Origin: Halorientalis sp. LT38 | Lineage (GTDB): Archaea > Halobacteriota > Halobacteria > Halobacteriales > Haloarculaceae | Length of the DNA: 64,000 nucleotides | NCBI RefSeq assembly: GCF_037031225.1 | Contig: NZ_JAYEZN010000001.1 | Location: 2,418,001 to 2,482,000 of the forward strand | Direction of reading: 5' to 3' | In this document: in pieces, positions 42,430-52,583 of the stretch | Position numbering within the stretch: the stretch's first letter is position 1 | Layout: the number at the start of each line of letters is the position of its first letter | Position numbers and translations under genes: made by a program | Notes under the pieces: model-generated | The model's database searches: none | Told to the model about the DNA's origin: nothing | Seen by the model: only the letters and a program-made list of their open reading frames with translations

Positions 42430-43812
42430 TCAGTCTTTCTCGCCCGCGCCGAGGGCGCTCTCGCCGACGGGGTCGTGGCCCTCGATGACGTCCTGGCCGC
42501 CCATGTATTCCCGGAGGGGTTCGGGGACGGTGATCGTCCCGTCGTCGTTCTGGTAGTACTCCATGATGGCGACCATCGTCCGCGGAACGGCGAGGCCGGA
42601 GCCGTTCAGGGTGTGCAGGTACTCGGCGGACTCGTGGCGCTCGGGCCGGTAGCGGATGCCCGCCCGCCGGGCCTGGAAGTCCTCGAAGTTCGACACCGAT
42701 GAGACCTCCAGCCAGCGACCGCCCTCGTCGGGACCCTCCTCCATGTCGTCGCCGGGTGCCCACACCTCGATGTCGTACTTCTTCGCTTGCGTGAAGCCCA
42801 TGTCGCCGGTACACATCTCCAGCACGCGGTAGGGCAGGTCGAGCCGTCGCAGGACTTCCTCGGCCTCGCTCCGGAGGTCTTCCAGTCTCTCGTAGCTCTC
42901 CTCGGGGCGGACGAAGTTGACGAGTTCCACCTTGTTGAACTGGTGGACGCGGACGATGCCCCTGGTTTCCGTCCCGTGTTCGCCTGCCTCCCGGCGGAAG
43001 TTCGGGGAGTAGGCCTGGTGCTTGAGCGGGAGGTCGTCGTCCAGCAGGATCTCGTCGCGGTACATGTTGGTGACGGGGACCTCCGCGGTCGGGAGCAGCC
43101 AGAGGTCCTCGTCGTGGTAGGGTTCGTCGTTGTCGTCGCCGACGCGGTAGGCGTCCTCGACGAACTTGGGGAACTGGCCGGTCCCCTCCATGGAGGCGCT
43201 GTTGACCGGAATCGGCGGGAACACGTCGGTGTACCCCTGCTCGCGGTGCACGTCGAGCATGAACTGGATGAGGGCGTGTTCCAGGCGCGCGCCGTCCCCG
43301 CGAAGGAAGTAGAAGCCGCCGCCGGAGACCTTGGCGCCGCGCTCGAAGTCCAGGATGTCGAGGTCCTCGCCCAGGTCGTAGTGGGGGATCACGTCGGCGG
43401 GCAGGTTACGCAGGTCGGAAAAGCCCTCGCGGTCGACCTCGACGTTGTCGCTCTCGTCGTCGCCGACGGGGGCGTCCTCGTGGGGGATCTGCGGGAGTTC
43501 CAGCAGGGCCGCTTCCAGTTCGGCCTCCAGGTCGTCGGCGCGGGCCTCGACCTCCTCGAGTTCCGCCTTCAGTTCCCCCGAGCGCTCGATGGCCTCCTGG
43601 GCCGCTTCCTCCTTGCCCTCCTGTTTGAGCTCTCCGATCTTCGAGGAGACCTCGTTGCGCTCGTGGCGCAGATCGTCGCCTTCGGCTTTGAGATCGCGCC
43701 ACTCCTCGTCGATCTCGAGGATTCGGTCGAGGTCGACGTCGTCGACGCCCTTCTTCTCGAGGGCGTCCCGGACCGTCTCGGACTCTTCCCGGAGGAACTG
43801 CCTGCTGATCAT
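42430..43812 (-). CDS. serS: Serine-tRNA ligase
   Basis: A 460-residue class II synthetase of the common SerRS type. The N-terminal tRNA-binding coiled coil spans about 25-105 ([29 protein letters not shown]). Motif 2 is [28 protein letters not shown] and serine residues lie in TAEVPVTN and [16 protein letters not shown], and motif 3 is [15 protein letters not shown]. It charges tRNA-Ser (and tRNA-Sec if present). ATG at 43812 is used. Confidence 0.95.
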   Translation of the reverse strand: MISRQFLREESETVRDALEKKGVDDVDLDRILEIDEEWRDLKAEGDDLRHERNEVSSKIGELKQEGKEEAAQEAIERSGELKAELEEVEARADDLEAELEAALLELPQIPHEDAPVGDDESDNVEVDREGFSDLRNLPADVIPHYDLGEDLDILDFERGAKVSGGGFYFLRGDGARLEHALIQFMLDVHREQGYTDVFPPIPVNSASMEGTGQFPKFVEDAYRVGDDNDEPYHDEDLWLLPTAEVPVTNMYRDEILLDDDLPLKHQAYSPNFRREAGEHGTETRGIVRVHQFNKVELVNFVRPEESYERLEDLRSEAEEVLRRLDLPYRVLEMCTGDMGFTQAKKYDIEVWAPGDDMEEGPDEGGRWLEVSSVSNFEDFQARRAGIRYRPERHESAEYLHTLNGSGLAVPRTMVAIMEYYQNDDGTITVPEPLREYMGGQDVIEGHDPVGESALGAGEKD

Positions 43813-43920
43813 TTGCTCCGACCTTTTCCGTGCCGTGGCAAAACCGTGTCGCTCTCGGCGACCGAGCAGCGCCGCCGCTCGCCGGTTTGCGTGCTGAAAA
43901 ATCGCGTTCCGAAACGTCGC

Positions 43921-44115
43921 TCAGTTACGAACGAGGTTCGTCGCGCGGGGGCCCTTGTCGGCCTGTTCGATGTCGAATTCGACTTCCTGTCCCTCTTCGA
44001 GATCCGGGCCGCCGACGTCTTCCATGTGGAAGAACACGTCCTCGTCCGCGTCGTCAGTCTCGATGAAACCGTAGCCGCCAGTGTCGTTGAAGAAATCAAC
44101 CGTACCGTTTGCCAT
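43921..44115 (-). CDS. Cold shock domain protein
   Basis: A 64-residue CSD protein. RNP1 is GYGFIE (14-19) and RNP2 VFFHME (27-32), on MANGTVDFFNDTGG and ending KGPRATNLVRN. It binds single-stranded nucleic acids and is a likely RNA chaperone. The usual RNP1 KGFGFI Lys is Gly13, giving GGYGFI. Haloarchaea commonly carry one to three copies. It sits between serS and a cluster of three paralogues on the same strand. Confidence 0.92.
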   Translation of the reverse strand: MANGTVDFFNDTGGYGFIETDDADEDVFFHMEDVGGPDLEEGQEVEFDIEQADKGPRATNLVRN

Positions 44116-44260
44116 TGCTCTTGGACACAGTGGCGAGGGAGGGATAAAGGTGGCGAGGGGCGCGTTACCACGACCCGACGCGGTCGATCCCGGGCGGACG
44201 AACAGACGAACGTCCGCGGCGTCCTGACGTACCTCGACCGACGTGCGGACGCGCGGTGAG

Positions 44261-44632
44261 CTACCGGCTGTCCAGGAGTTTTTCCGCTTCCTCGACGGAC
44301 TCCGCTTTCGCGACCGCGTACTCCTCAGCGCCCTGCCCGGCCCGGTCGAACTGCATCTGGCCCGTCGTCGACTCTGAGGTGACCCGGACCGCCGCCGCCA
44401 TGCCGCCCCTGGCGAGCGCTCGTTTTCCGCGCTCGGTCTCGCGCATCGCCTCCTCGCCGCCGGGTTTGAAGGTCCGCATGTCGTTGATCAGATCGAACCC
44501 CTCGTCCAGTTTTTCGGCCGCGCGCTCGCAGGCGTCCGCGGCCGCGGCGTGTTGCTCCGCGTCGAGATCACCGGCCAGTGTGAGGTAGGCGCGCTGATTC
44601 GCTTCGTCGATCTCCATGTCCCAATGAGCCAT
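44261..44632 (-). CDS. Small paralogous family protein, SpoIIAA/STAS-like (copy 1)
   Basis: A 123-residue protein starting MAHWDMEIDEANQRAYL. With the next two genes it forms a tandem family sharing W-x-(M/V)-x-x-(D/E)-E at the N-terminus, LDxGF(D/E) and NDMRTFKP in the middle, a GxxAAVRV strand and a C-terminal Y-AxAxSVExAEKLLD helix. The strand-helix alternation resembles SpoIIAA/STAS folds, but there is no phosphorylatable Ser motif that I can identify. Function is unknown. A TATA-like attcttaagc lies about 30 bases upstream, so it is probably transcribed on its own. Confidence 0.6.
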   Translation of the reverse strand: MAHWDMEIDEANQRAYLTLAGDLDAEQHAAAADACERAAEKLDEGFDLINDMRTFKPGGEEAMRETERGKRALARGGMAAAVRVTSESTTGQMQFDRAGQGAEEYAVAKAESVEEAEKLLDSR

Positions 44633-44714
44633 GTCTGTCGTTACCACCCTGTCGCTTAAGAATCACCGCGGCGTTTTCGGCATCGATAGCAGCGCGAGCG
44701 CGACCGGTGACCGG

Positions 44715-45104
44715 CTACTGTGAGGCCTGCTCGCGGCGCTTGTCGAGCAGTTTCTCGGCGGCTTCGACGGACTCGGCCTTCGCGAGTTCGTACTCCTCGA
44801 CGTCTTCGCCGGCCCGGTCGAACTGCAGTTGCGTGACCGTCGACTCGGCCACGACGCGTACTGCGGCACCCATGCCGTTCTCCGCGAGGCCTCGCTTGCC
44901 GCGTTCGACTTCCTCCAGTGCCTCCTCGCTCGTCGGCTCGAACGTCCGCATATCGTTGACCAGGTCGAACCCGTCGTCGAGCCGCTTCGCCGCCTCGATG
45001 CAGGCGTCGGACGCCGCCGCCTGCTCCTCGACCGTGAGTCCGCTGCCCAGTTTCAGGTAGACACGCTGTTTCGCCTCGTCGACTGTCACGTCCCAGTTCG
45101 CCAT
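44715..45104 (-). CDS. Small paralogous family protein, SpoIIAA/STAS-like (copy 2)
   Basis: A 129-residue paralogue (MANWDVTVDEAKQRVYLKL). It is the closest relative of copy 1: GFDLVNDMRTFEP, GMGAAVRVVAES and LQFDRAGEDVEEYELAKAESVE match nearly residue for residue. A ggtaattcttattg element about 30 bases upstream parallels ggtgattcttaag before copy 1, suggesting common regulation from separate leaderless promoters. Start at 45104. Confidence 0.6.
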   Translation of the reverse strand: MANWDVTVDEAKQRVYLKLGSGLTVEEQAAASDACIEAAKRLDDGFDLVNDMRTFEPTSEEALEEVERGKRGLAENGMGAAVRVVAESTVTQLQFDRAGEDVEEYELAKAESVEAAEKLLDKRREQASQ

Positions 45105-45193
45105 GGATGTGAGACGGTATCTATACACAATAAGAATTACCGAACGGTTCTCACTGTTGATAGCCGGGACGGCAGGGTAGAAAGACGGGTGCG

Positions 45194-45580
45194 TTACTGG
45201 GAGGCCGCTCGCTTGTCGAGCAGTTTCTCGGCCTGTTCGACGGTGTCTGCCATCGCGACGGCGTACTCTTCCTCCTCTTCACCGACGCGCTCGAAGTGCA
45301 TCTGGCCCGTCGTCGAGCCCTCGCCCATCACGCGCACGGCCGCTGACGCGCCCTCGTCACGAACGATCTGCTTGCCCTCCTCGATGTACTTGACTGCGTC
45401 CTGATCGCCCGGGACGAACCCCGAGAGGTTCGTGATGACCTCGAAGCCCGGGTCCAGTTTCGCGGCCGCCTTCTTGACCTCCTCGTTGGCCTCCTCGGCC
45501 TCCTCCGCGTCGAAGTGTGCGCTCAGGTCGATGTACAGTCGGTTCGCTGATTCGTCGGCTCGGACGTTCCAGTCTCCCAT
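45194..45580 (-). CDS. Small paralogous family protein, SpoIIAA/STAS-like (copy 3)
   Basis: A 128-residue, more diverged paralogue (MGDWNVRADESANRLYIDL). It keeps LDPGFEV, then TNLSGFVPGDQDA where the others have NDMRTF, GASAAVRVMGEGSTTGQMHFERVG and AMADTVEQAEKLLDKR. The ATG at 45580 is preferred over a GTG two codons upstream. It lies 74 bases downstream of the chemotaxis transducer gene on the same strand, with its own AT-rich promoter (caataataac), so co-transcription is possible but not required. Confidence 0.6.
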   Translation of the reverse strand: MGDWNVRADESANRLYIDLSAHFDAEEAEEANEEVKKAAAKLDPGFEVITNLSGFVPGDQDAVKYIEEGKQIVRDEGASAAVRVMGEGSTTGQMHFERVGEEEEEYAVAMADTVEQAEKLLDKRAASQ

Positions 45581-45654
45581 GCCCACGAGTACGGGGCATG
45601 TTATTATTGAACATTACCGTCCGATTATCAATTTCAAAATCTTAGGGGGTCGGT

Positions 45655-47400
45655 TCACTTCCCGTCGTGAACCTGCGCGTCGTCCCACGACAGGTCGTCG
45701 TCCCCGTCAGCGTCATCGTCGTCCGCACCGTCGTGGACCTTCGCGTCGTCCCACGACAGGTCGTCGCCAGCGTCGCCATCGTCGTCCGCGCTGTCGTCGT
45801 CGGCACCGTCGTGAACGACGGCGTCGTCCCAGGAGAGGTCGTCGTCGCCGTCCCCAGCCTCGTCCTCGTAGCCGGCCAGGAGGTCACCGAGCGTGCTGGC
45901 CTGATCGGCCAGCCGGTCCATCTGGACGGCGACCTCGGAGAGCATCGTCGTCTGCGTCCCGGTGGCCTTCGAGACCGCCTCGACTTCGCTCGCGGTCTCC
46001 TGGCTCAACTCGGCGACGTCCTCGACCATCGCGACGACTTCCTCGGTGCTCGCGGCCTGTTCGTCGGTCGCGTCGTTGATCGACTGGACGCCGTCGTTGG
46101 CTTCCTCGACCCGGTCGGCGATCACCTCGAGCGATTCGAGCGCGTCCTCGACGGTCTCGGTGCCGCTCGAGACTCGCTCGCCCATCTCGCGGACCTCGTC
46201 GACGGCCTCGGTGGTCTCGGTCTGGACCTCGTCGATCATCGCGCTGATCTCCTCGGTCGCCTGCCCGGACTCCTCTGCGAGCTGTTTGACCTCGTCGGCG
46301 ACGACCGCGAAGCCGCTGCCGGCCTCGCCGGCGCGGGCGGCCTCGATCGAGGCGTTCAACGCGAGGATCGAGGTCTGCTCGGCGATGTCGTCGATCACGT
46401 CCACGACGCCACTGATCTCCTCGATGCGCTCCTCGAGCGAGGTGACCTGCTCGATAGTCGTGTCCGCGTGGTTCTCGACGTCGCGCATCTCCTCGAGCGC
46501 GCCGGTGGCGGCGTCCCGGCCCTCGCGGCCGTGTTCGGCCGCGTCCTGGGAGATGCTCGCCACCTCGTCGGCCGAAGAGGCGATCTCCTCGACCGTCGCC
46601 GAGAGGTCGGTCATCTCGTCGGTGACCCGACCGAGGAGCTCCTCCTGTCGGGCCGCGTTGTCGGCGATCTCGCCGACGGACGTGTCGACGTCCTCGCTCG
46701 CGTCGCGCACCTCGCGGGTCGCTGCGCTCATCTCCTCGGTCTTGTCGTCGACGTCGTCGGCGAACTCGTCCAGCTCGCCGACGGTGTCCGCGAGGTCCGC
46801 GAGCAGGTCGTTGAAGGCGACCGCGGCGTCGGCTATCGCCTCGTTCTCACGGTCCGTGTCGAGCCGCTGGTTGAGGTCGCCCTCGGCGGCCGCTGCCATC
46901 GCGTCCCGGAACTCCCGCGCCGTCGCCTCGAGAACCTGGTCGGCGGCCTCACTGCCGTCAGCGGCGTCCTCCTGATCGTCGCCGCCGTCAGGGGCTCCGC
47001 CGTCGTCGGGTACATCCGCGTCGCCGCCGTCGTCGGGGATTTCCGCGTCGTCGGCAGCGGCGTCCCCCTGGTCGGCAGCGGTTTCCACGTCGTCGTCAGC
47101 CTCGTCTCCCTCGTCGTCGGCCGCCGTCTCGGCCACCGCGCCGTCCGGATCGCCGTCCTTCGCCCGGGCGCCACCGTCGGTCTCGACCCCCGCCTCGTCG
47201 GCCGTCGGCTGGTGGTCCCCGGCGACGGGGGCTCTCGCGTCGTCGCCCCGGTGCTCGATCTCGTTCGACTCGCCTGTCGCCCGCCGGGTCCCTGTCCCGT
47301 CGCCCGTTTGGCCGTCGGCTCCTCGATCGGCGTCGGCCAGACCGCCGGAGCCCGTGCGGACGGCCCGCAGGAGCTTCGAAACGCGACTCGAGAGGCTCAT
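45655..47400 (-). CDS. Soluble methyl-accepting chemotaxis transducer with three C-terminal repeats
   Basis: A 581-residue protein with no membrane helix. It has an acidic disordered N-terminus (about 20-150), a HAMP-like segment ([19 protein letters not shown]), then the methyl-accepting coiled coil with hairpin tip [20 protein letters not shown] that binds CheA/CheW. The C-terminus carries three tandem copies of DLSWDDAxVHDG separated by Asp-rich spacers. Soluble transducers sense cytoplasmic signals. The repeats are at the place where bacterial receptors carry a tether peptide. No che genes are in the window. Confidence 0.88.
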   Translation of the reverse strand: MSLSSRVSKLLRAVRTGSGGLADADRGADGQTGDGTGTRRATGESNEIEHRGDDARAPVAGDHQPTADEAGVETDGGARAKDGDPDGAVAETAADDEGDEADDDVETAADQGDAAADDAEIPDDGGDADVPDDGGAPDGGDDQEDAADGSEAADQVLEATAREFRDAMAAAAEGDLNQRLDTDRENEAIADAAVAFNDLLADLADTVGELDEFADDVDDKTEEMSAATREVRDASEDVDTSVGEIADNAARQEELLGRVTDEMTDLSATVEEIASSADEVASISQDAAEHGREGRDAATGALEEMRDVENHADTTIEQVTSLEERIEEISGVVDVIDDIAEQTSILALNASIEAARAGEAGSGFAVVADEVKQLAEESGQATEEISAMIDEVQTETTEAVDEVREMGERVSSGTETVEDALESLEVIADRVEEANDGVQSINDATDEQAASTEEVVAMVEDVAELSQETASEVEAVSKATGTQTTMLSEVAVQMDRLADQASTLGDLLAGYEDEAGDGDDDLSWDDAVVHDGADDDSADDDGDAGDDLSWDDAKVHDGADDDDADGDDDLSWDDAQVHDGK

Positions 47401-47489
47401 TGTGCCTTGGTGCCACGGTACTACGTAAATAGGTGCGGGTGTGATTATCGGTACCGATACTGCCGGCCGCCGCCGCCGCGAAGTACGGA

Positions 47490-47497
47490 CGTTTAAG
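47490..47497 (+). promoter_or_regulatory. TATA-like box of the antiporter gene
   Basis: cgtttaag lies 23-30 bases before the GTG at 47520 and supports that start as a leaderless one. Confidence 0.45.
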
Positions 47498-47519
47498 CGT
47501 CGTCCATTCTTCGGGACGG

Positions 47520-49409
47520 GTGTATGGAGGATCGCGTGTGGCGTCAGGCGAGATAATCCCGCTCGTCGCCGCCATCATCGGCCTGGGCGTGGGCGCGCAG
47601 CTCCTGGCGGCCCGGTTCCGGGTCCCGAGCATCATCTTTCTCATCTCTGCGGGACTGGTGCTCGGGCCCCTGTCGGGGTTCCTGTTCGGTGAGCGGATCC
47701 TCTCGGCGGCGACGTTCGGCGACGCGCTCCCGGCGATCGTCGGCCTGTCGGTGGCGATCATCGTCTTCGAGGGGGCCTTCCACCTGAGACTCGAACGCAT
47801 CAGGGAGGCCCCGGCCGCTGCGGTACGGCTGGTAACAGTCGGGGCCGCGATCGCGCTGTTCGGGACGGCGATCACCGTCAAGTACGTGCTGCAACAGCCC
47901 TGGGACCTGTCCTTCCTGATCGGCGCGCTGCTGGTCGCCACCGGTCCGACCGTGATCACGCCCATCCTGGACGTGGTCCCGGTCCGGGACCGGGTGGCCG
48001 CGGCGCTGGAGACCGAGGGGATCGTCAACGACGTGTCGGCGGCGATCATCGCCGTGGTGATCTTCAAGGTCATCGTCATCCAGGACGAGACCGGCGGGAC
48101 CTTCCTCGAGGAGCTGTTCTCCCGGCTCGGGATCGGGCTGCTGATCGGCGTCATCGTCGCCGCGGTCGTCTACGGCCTGCTCAGGTACGTCGACCTGTCG
48201 CCGGGGAACGCGCCGCGGAACGCGCGACTGCTCACATTCGCGGGCGCACTGGTCGCCTACGGGGCGGCGGACTCCCTCGCGAGCGAAGCCGGCGTCGCGG
48301 CCGTCGCGACCGCCGGCCTCCTGCTGGGCAATCTCGACATCCCTTACGAGGACGAGATCGAGTCGTTCAAGGGCGACGTGACGCTGATCGTGCTCTCGTT
48401 CGTGTTCATCGCGCTGGCCGCACTCCTGCAGTTCGGGGACCTGCTTCGGCTGGGGCTCCGCGGGCTCGCGGTCGCGGCGGTGATCATGCTGGTGATCCGC
48501 CCGCTGCTGGTCTTCGTCTCGACCCGCGGGGATCGGTTCACGAGCGGCGAGAAGCTGTTCGTCAGTTTCGTCGGGCCACGCGGGATCATCCCGGCGTCGG
48601 TCGCGACGCTCTTCGCCGTCCAGATGCAGGCCCAGGGGCTCGACGAGCAGGCCCAGGTCCTCGTCGGGACGGTCTTTCTGGTAATCTTCGTGACGGTGGC
48701 GGTGCAGGGCGGGTTCGCCCGTTACATCGCGGAACAACTGGACGTGATACCAATGCGAGTCATCATCGTCGGCGGCGGACAGGTGGGCCGCGCGCTCGCC
48801 GAACGCCTCGAGGATCGCGGCGAGAACGTCGTGATCGTCGAGGAGGACGAACAGGCAGTCGAACGCAACCGCAACGACGGCTACTCGGTCGTCATGGGCG
48901 ACGGGACCGACACGGACGTGCTCCGGGAGGCCGGCGCCGCGAACGCGAAGACCGTCGTCGCCGCCACCGGGGACGACGATGCGAACCTGCTGATCGCCCA
49001 GCTGTCGAGCTCGAAGTTCGGCCCCGAGCGGGTGATCGCCCGCGCGAACAACCCGGACAACGTCGAGGCGTTCGAGGACCTGGGCGTCCGCACCATCTCC
49101 TCGGCGATGGCGACCGCCTGGGCGATGGACAACCAGATCGAGCGCCCGGCGCTGGCCCACTGGATGACCGACGTGGGCCGCAAGGGCGACGTCCAGGAGA
49201 TCGAGGTCACCGCCGACTCCTTCGCGGGTCGCCCCGTCCGGGAACTCGGCCCGGAACTGCCCGAGACCTGTCTGCTCGCGCTGGTCGACCGCGACGGCCA
49301 GGTCGAGGTCCCCGGCCCGGAGTACGTCATCGAGATCGGCGACCGGGTGACGTTGCTGGGCGACCGCGACGCCGTCCGGGAGGCGATGGACATGGTCCAT
49401 CCCGAGTGA
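47520..49409 (+). CDS. CPA-type cation:proton antiporter with TrkA domains
   Basis: A 629-residue protein. About 12 membrane helices span residues 10-400 ([31 protein letters not shown], and the inhibitor/ion site region [14 protein letters not shown]). These are followed by a TrkA-N Rossmann domain ([22 protein letters not shown], about 418 on, with [17 protein letters not shown]) and a TrkA-C domain near 545-625. The layout matches NhaP/KefB-like antiporters gated by nucleotide binding. It probably exchanges Na+ or K+ for H+. The GTG at 47520 fits the upstream TATA; a second GTG at 47538 is possible. Confidence 0.88.
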   Translation: MYGGSRVASGEIIPLVAAIIGLGVGAQLLAARFRVPSIIFLISAGLVLGPLSGFLFGERILSAATFGDALPAIVGLSVAIIVFEGAFHLRLERIREAPAAAVRLVTVGAAIALFGTAITVKYVLQQPWDLSFLIGALLVATGPTVITPILDVVPVRDRVAAALETEGIVNDVSAAIIAVVIFKVIVIQDETGGTFLEELFSRLGIGLLIGVIVAAVVYGLLRYVDLSPGNAPRNARLLTFAGALVAYGAADSLASEAGVAAVATAGLLLGNLDIPYEDEIESFKGDVTLIVLSFVFIALAALLQFGDLLRLGLRGLAVAAVIMLVIRPLLVFVSTRGDRFTSGEKLFVSFVGPRGIIPASVATLFAVQMQAQGLDEQAQVLVGTVFLVIFVTVAVQGGFARYIAEQLDVIPMRVIIVGGGQVGRALAERLEDRGENVVIVEEDEQAVERNRNDGYSVVMGDGTDTDVLREAGAANAKTVVAATGDDDANLLIAQLSSSKFGPERVIARANNPDNVEAFEDLGVRTISSAMATAWAMDNQIERPALAHWMTDVGRKGDVQEIEVTADSFAGRPVRELGPELPETCLLALVDRDGQVEVPGPEYVIEIGDRVTLLGDRDAVREAMDMVHPE

Positions 49410-49552
49410 CCGCGCCGCCGACGTTTTGCGCCGTTTCACGTTCGTTCGAACCCTCCACCTGCGAGACCGGACTGAGCTGTCGTTAAACGGCGTGTAACGA
49501 CCGATACGATCTCGGGTTAATACGTGGGCGCGGTCCGAAGCGACGGGTGAGG

Positions 49553-49711
49553 ATGACCGAGTCAGACGCCGATCTCACAGCCGGCTCCGAGGAACCGCGG
49601 CGCAGATACGGCCAGTTCGACGCGGGCGACGGCATCGTCGTCTACGACCGCGAGGACACCGCCAGGTGGATCCAGTCCGACTGCTTCGTCCCGCTCCCGG
49701 ACGTGCGGTGA
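49553..49711 (+). CDS. Small haloarchaeal protein (DUF7331-like)
   Basis: A 52-residue protein. The core RYGQFDAGDGIVVYDREDTARWIQSD resembles, from memory, small haloarchaeal proteins with a YDRE-x-x-x-AWI(x)SD ending annotated as DUF7331. It is preceded by ggttaatacg about 30-37 bases upstream of the ATG. Function is unknown. It lies between the antiporter gene and an F420-type oxidoreductase gene, on the same strand as both. Confidence 0.65.
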   Translation: MTESDADLTAGSEEPRRRYGQFDAGDGIVVYDREDTARWIQSDCFVPLPDVR

Positions 49712-49768
49712 GTGCGGTCGCCTGCCACGCTGCCCACACTTAAGTCCGCCCCCCTGTTCTGTCGGCCC

Positions 49769-50776
49769 ATGACAGCCCCGACCTGTGACCTCGTGTTATT
49801 GGGCCGCGACCACGACGACGTCGACTCGCTCGCCGACCAGGCGCAACTGGCCGAGGAGTACGGCTTCAGCCACGTCACGATGGGCGAGACGACCGGCCAC
49901 AACATCGTGCCCGTCCTCACCGTGATCGCCGAACGAACCGACGAGATCGGCATCACCGACGACGTGATCTCCCCGTACTCCCGGGCGCCGACGGTGCTGG
50001 GCCAGACCGCGCTCACGATGGACGACGTGACCGACGGGCGCTTCCGCCTCGGCCTCGGGACGAGCTCGCCCGCCATCGCCGAGCGCTGGCACGGGCAGTC
50101 GTTCGACCGCCCGCTCCGTCGGCTCCGGGAGACCATCGACGTGGTCCGGCAGGTCTGCACCGGCGATTCGGTCGACTACGACGGCGAGATCTACGACCTC
50201 GGCGGGATGGCCTTCGAGGGCCGCGTCCCCGACGAGCCGCCGGCGGTCGACGTCGCTGCCCTCGGCCCCAAGACCGTGGAACTGGCCGGCCGGTTCGCCG
50301 ACGGCTGGGTCCCGCAACTGTTCACGACCGAGGGGCTCGAGGAGCGGATGGAGGACCTCCGGCGCGGCGCGGAACTGGGCGATCGCGACCCCGCCGAGTT
50401 GCGGGTCAGCCCCCTCGTCCGCTGCTGTGCGGCCGAGGACGGCGACACCGCCCGCTCGATCGCCCGGGGGATGATCGCCTTCCTGATCGGCGCGTACGGC
50501 CCCTTCTACGGCGATTCGATCGCCGAGCAGGGGTACGAGGAGGAGGTCGAGGAGATCCGCGCCGCCTGGGAGGACCGCGACACGGCGGCGATGGCCGCGG
50601 CGCTCCCCGACGAGTTGCTCGACGCCGTCGCCGCCACCGGCACGCCCGAGGAGGTCCGCGACAAGGTCGAGGACTTCGCCGCCGTCGACGGCGTCGACGC
50701 CGTCCGGGTGGGCTTCGTCTCCGGCATGAGCCAGGAGCAAAAGGAACTGACGATGGACGCAGTGACGGATTCGTAA
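49769..50776 (+). CDS. LLM-class F420-dependent oxidoreductase
   Basis: A 335-residue luciferase-like monooxygenase-fold protein. Barrel segments AQLAEEYGFSHVTMGE, VLTVIAERTDEIGI, TDGRFRLGLGTSSPAIAERWHGQSFDRPLRRLRETIDVVR and VDVAALGPKTVELAGRFADGWV are the standard family blocks. In haloarchaea these usually use coenzyme F420, whose biosynthesis gene cofE is also in the window. The substrate is unknown. ATG at 49769 precedes the first strand; the open frame upstream is not conserved-looking. Confidence 0.85.
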   Translation: MTAPTCDLVLLGRDHDDVDSLADQAQLAEEYGFSHVTMGETTGHNIVPVLTVIAERTDEIGITDDVISPYSRAPTVLGQTALTMDDVTDGRFRLGLGTSSPAIAERWHGQSFDRPLRRLRETIDVVRQVCTGDSVDYDGEIYDLGGMAFEGRVPDEPPAVDVAALGPKTVELAGRFADGWVPQLFTTEGLEERMEDLRRGAELGDRDPAELRVSPLVRCCAAEDGDTARSIARGMIAFLIGAYGPFYGDSIAEQGYEEEVEEIRAAWEDRDTAAMAAALPDELLDAVAATGTPEEVRDKVEDFAAVDGVDAVRVGFVSGMSQEQKELTMDAVTDS

Positions 50777-50826
50777 GTTGGGGACACCGTCGTTAGCCGG
50801 ATCGATGGCGGCGCTTTCCAGCTTGA

Positions 50827-50845
50827 AGCCCTATTAATAAGGGCT
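50827..50845 (+). promoter_or_regulatory. Palindrome overlapping the TATA box of the AOR gene
   Basis: agccct - attaata - agggct. The 6-bp arms flank an AT core that is itself a good TATA box, at the right distance for transcription to start near 50863. A repressor binding here would block TBP; this is inference. Confidence 0.55.
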
Positions 50846-50893
50846 CCCTCCAGTGGCTGTTGATTTATGTGCCTCCCGGTCGTTGCACCTGAC

Positions 50894-52579
50894 ATGATAC
50901 ACGGGAAGGGTCCACTGCTGACGGTGGACGTGGGTACACAGGAGACGACGACCGAAGACATCGACGACGTGCTGGAGACCTTCGTCGGCGGCCGGGGTGT
51001 GGGGACGCGACTCGCCCACGAGCGGATCCCCTTCGACGCGGATCCGTTCGGGCCGGAGAACAGCCTCTTCTTCGCGACGGGGCCGCTCCAGACCTCGTCG
51101 ATGAGTTTCACCGGGCGGATGAACTGCACGGGATTGTCGCCGCTGACCGACGGCCTGCTCTCCTCGAACGCCGGCGGGTTCATGTCCCGGCCGTTCGCTG
51201 ACACGGGCTACGGCGCGGTCGAGATCACGGGCGCGAGCGACGAGCTGGTGGGTGTCCACGTCACCGACGAGGGCGTCACCTTCGAGGCAGTCGGCGACCT
51301 CGAGGAGGCGACCGTCGACGAGACGATCGAGTACCTCGATTCGGAACACGGCCTCGGCGACGAACACGCGGCCATCGCCGGGCCGGCCGGCGAGAACGAG
51401 GTCCGGTTCGCGGCCATCATCACCTCCGAACACCGGGCGTTCGGCCGCGGCGGCCTCGGCGCGGTGCTGGGTTCGAAGAACGTGAAGTTCCTCACCTTCG
51501 ACGGCGACTCCCGGCCGGAGATCGACCTGGACGAGGAGGTCACGCAGGCGATCCACCAGGACGCCGCCACCTCCGACAGCCCGATGAAAGACGCCGGGAC
51601 GGTCTCGGTCTCGTCGTTCGCCAACGCCGTCGAGGCGGTGCCGACGAAGTACTTCGAGGAACTGTCCTACGACAAACTCGACGAGATCGGGTCGACCGCG
51701 GTCATCGACCACAAGTACAAGAAGGGCACCTGTTCGTCGTGTGCCTTCGCCTGCAAACTCCCGACCAAGGACGAGTCCGACGGGTTCACGACTGAGGGCC
51801 CGGAGTGGGAGACGGTGATGGCCTTCGGGTCGAACGCCCTCGTGGACGACTTCCGGACGATCATGGAGGCAAACGACATGTGCGACACGCTCGGGATGGA
51901 CACCATCTCCTGTGGCGACACCATCTCGGCGTACCTCGCGGCCGAAGACGAGTTCGGCAACGAGGAACTCATGCTCGAACTGGTCGAGAAGATCGCCTAC
52001 CGCGAGGACGAGGGCGACCTCCTGGCCGAGGGGATCGACCGCATCCACGACGAACTCGGCGTCGACAACTGGACGATGAAGGGCATGGAGTTCGCCGCCC
52101 ACGACGGCCGCACGCTCAACGGCCAGGGCCTCTCCTACGCCACCTCGAACCGCGGGGCCGACCACATGTACTCGGTCGCCTACGACTACGAGTACCCGCT
52201 GGTCGCGCCGACGGAGGCCATGGACAAGGAGGGCGTCGACGGCAAGTCCGAGAAGATCATCGAACTCGAGAACATCAAGGCCGTCAGGGACAGCGGCGTC
52301 CTCTGTCAGTTCTCTTCGTCCTACACCGAGGAGGAACGCTACGAGAAGGTGTTCCAGGCCGACTACGACCAGTTGATGGACCTGGGCAGCCGGATCGTCG
52401 AGATGGAGCGACACTTCCACAACGAGCGCGGGAAGGACCGCAGCGACGACGAGGCCCTGCCCTTCGACCTGGAGGGGCTGTCGGACGAACTGGACAGCTA
52501 CTACGAGCAGCGCGACTGGAACCAGGACGGCACGGTGCCCGACGAGAACGTCGAGGGCGCCGAAGCGGCCGGAGACTGA
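50894..52579 (+). CDS. aor: Aldehyde ferredoxin oxidoreductase family protein
   Basis: A 561-residue tungsten-pterin enzyme of the AOR family. It opens IHGKGPLLTVDVG and continues FVGGRGVGTRLAHE, with AFGRGGLGAVLGSKNVK for the pterin, CSSCAFACKLP (CxxCxxxC) for the 4Fe-4S cluster near residue 280, and the distal cluster Cys probably in GVLCQF. It oxidises aldehydes to acids with ferredoxin as acceptor. Halophilic members of this subgroup have unknown substrates. ATG at 50894 aligns with family N-termini; ATG at 50867 fits the TATA spacing better and adds nine residues. Confidence 0.9.
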   Translation: MIHGKGPLLTVDVGTQETTTEDIDDVLETFVGGRGVGTRLAHERIPFDADPFGPENSLFFATGPLQTSSMSFTGRMNCTGLSPLTDGLLSSNAGGFMSRPFADTGYGAVEITGASDELVGVHVTDEGVTFEAVGDLEEATVDETIEYLDSEHGLGDEHAAIAGPAGENEVRFAAIITSEHRAFGRGGLGAVLGSKNVKFLTFDGDSRPEIDLDEEVTQAIHQDAATSDSPMKDAGTVSVSSFANAVEAVPTKYFEELSYDKLDEIGSTAVIDHKYKKGTCSSCAFACKLPTKDESDGFTTEGPEWETVMAFGSNALVDDFRTIMEANDMCDTLGMDTISCGDTISAYLAAEDEFGNEELMLELVEKIAYREDEGDLLAEGIDRIHDELGVDNWTMKGMEFAAHDGRTLNGQGLSYATSNRGADHMYSVAYDYEYPLVAPTEAMDKEGVDGKSEKIIELENIKAVRDSGVLCQFSSSYTEEERYEKVFQADYDQLMDLGSRIVEMERHFHNERGKDRSDDEALPFDLEGLSDELDSYYEQRDWNQDGTVPDENVEGAEAAGD

Positions 52580-52583
52580 ATAG

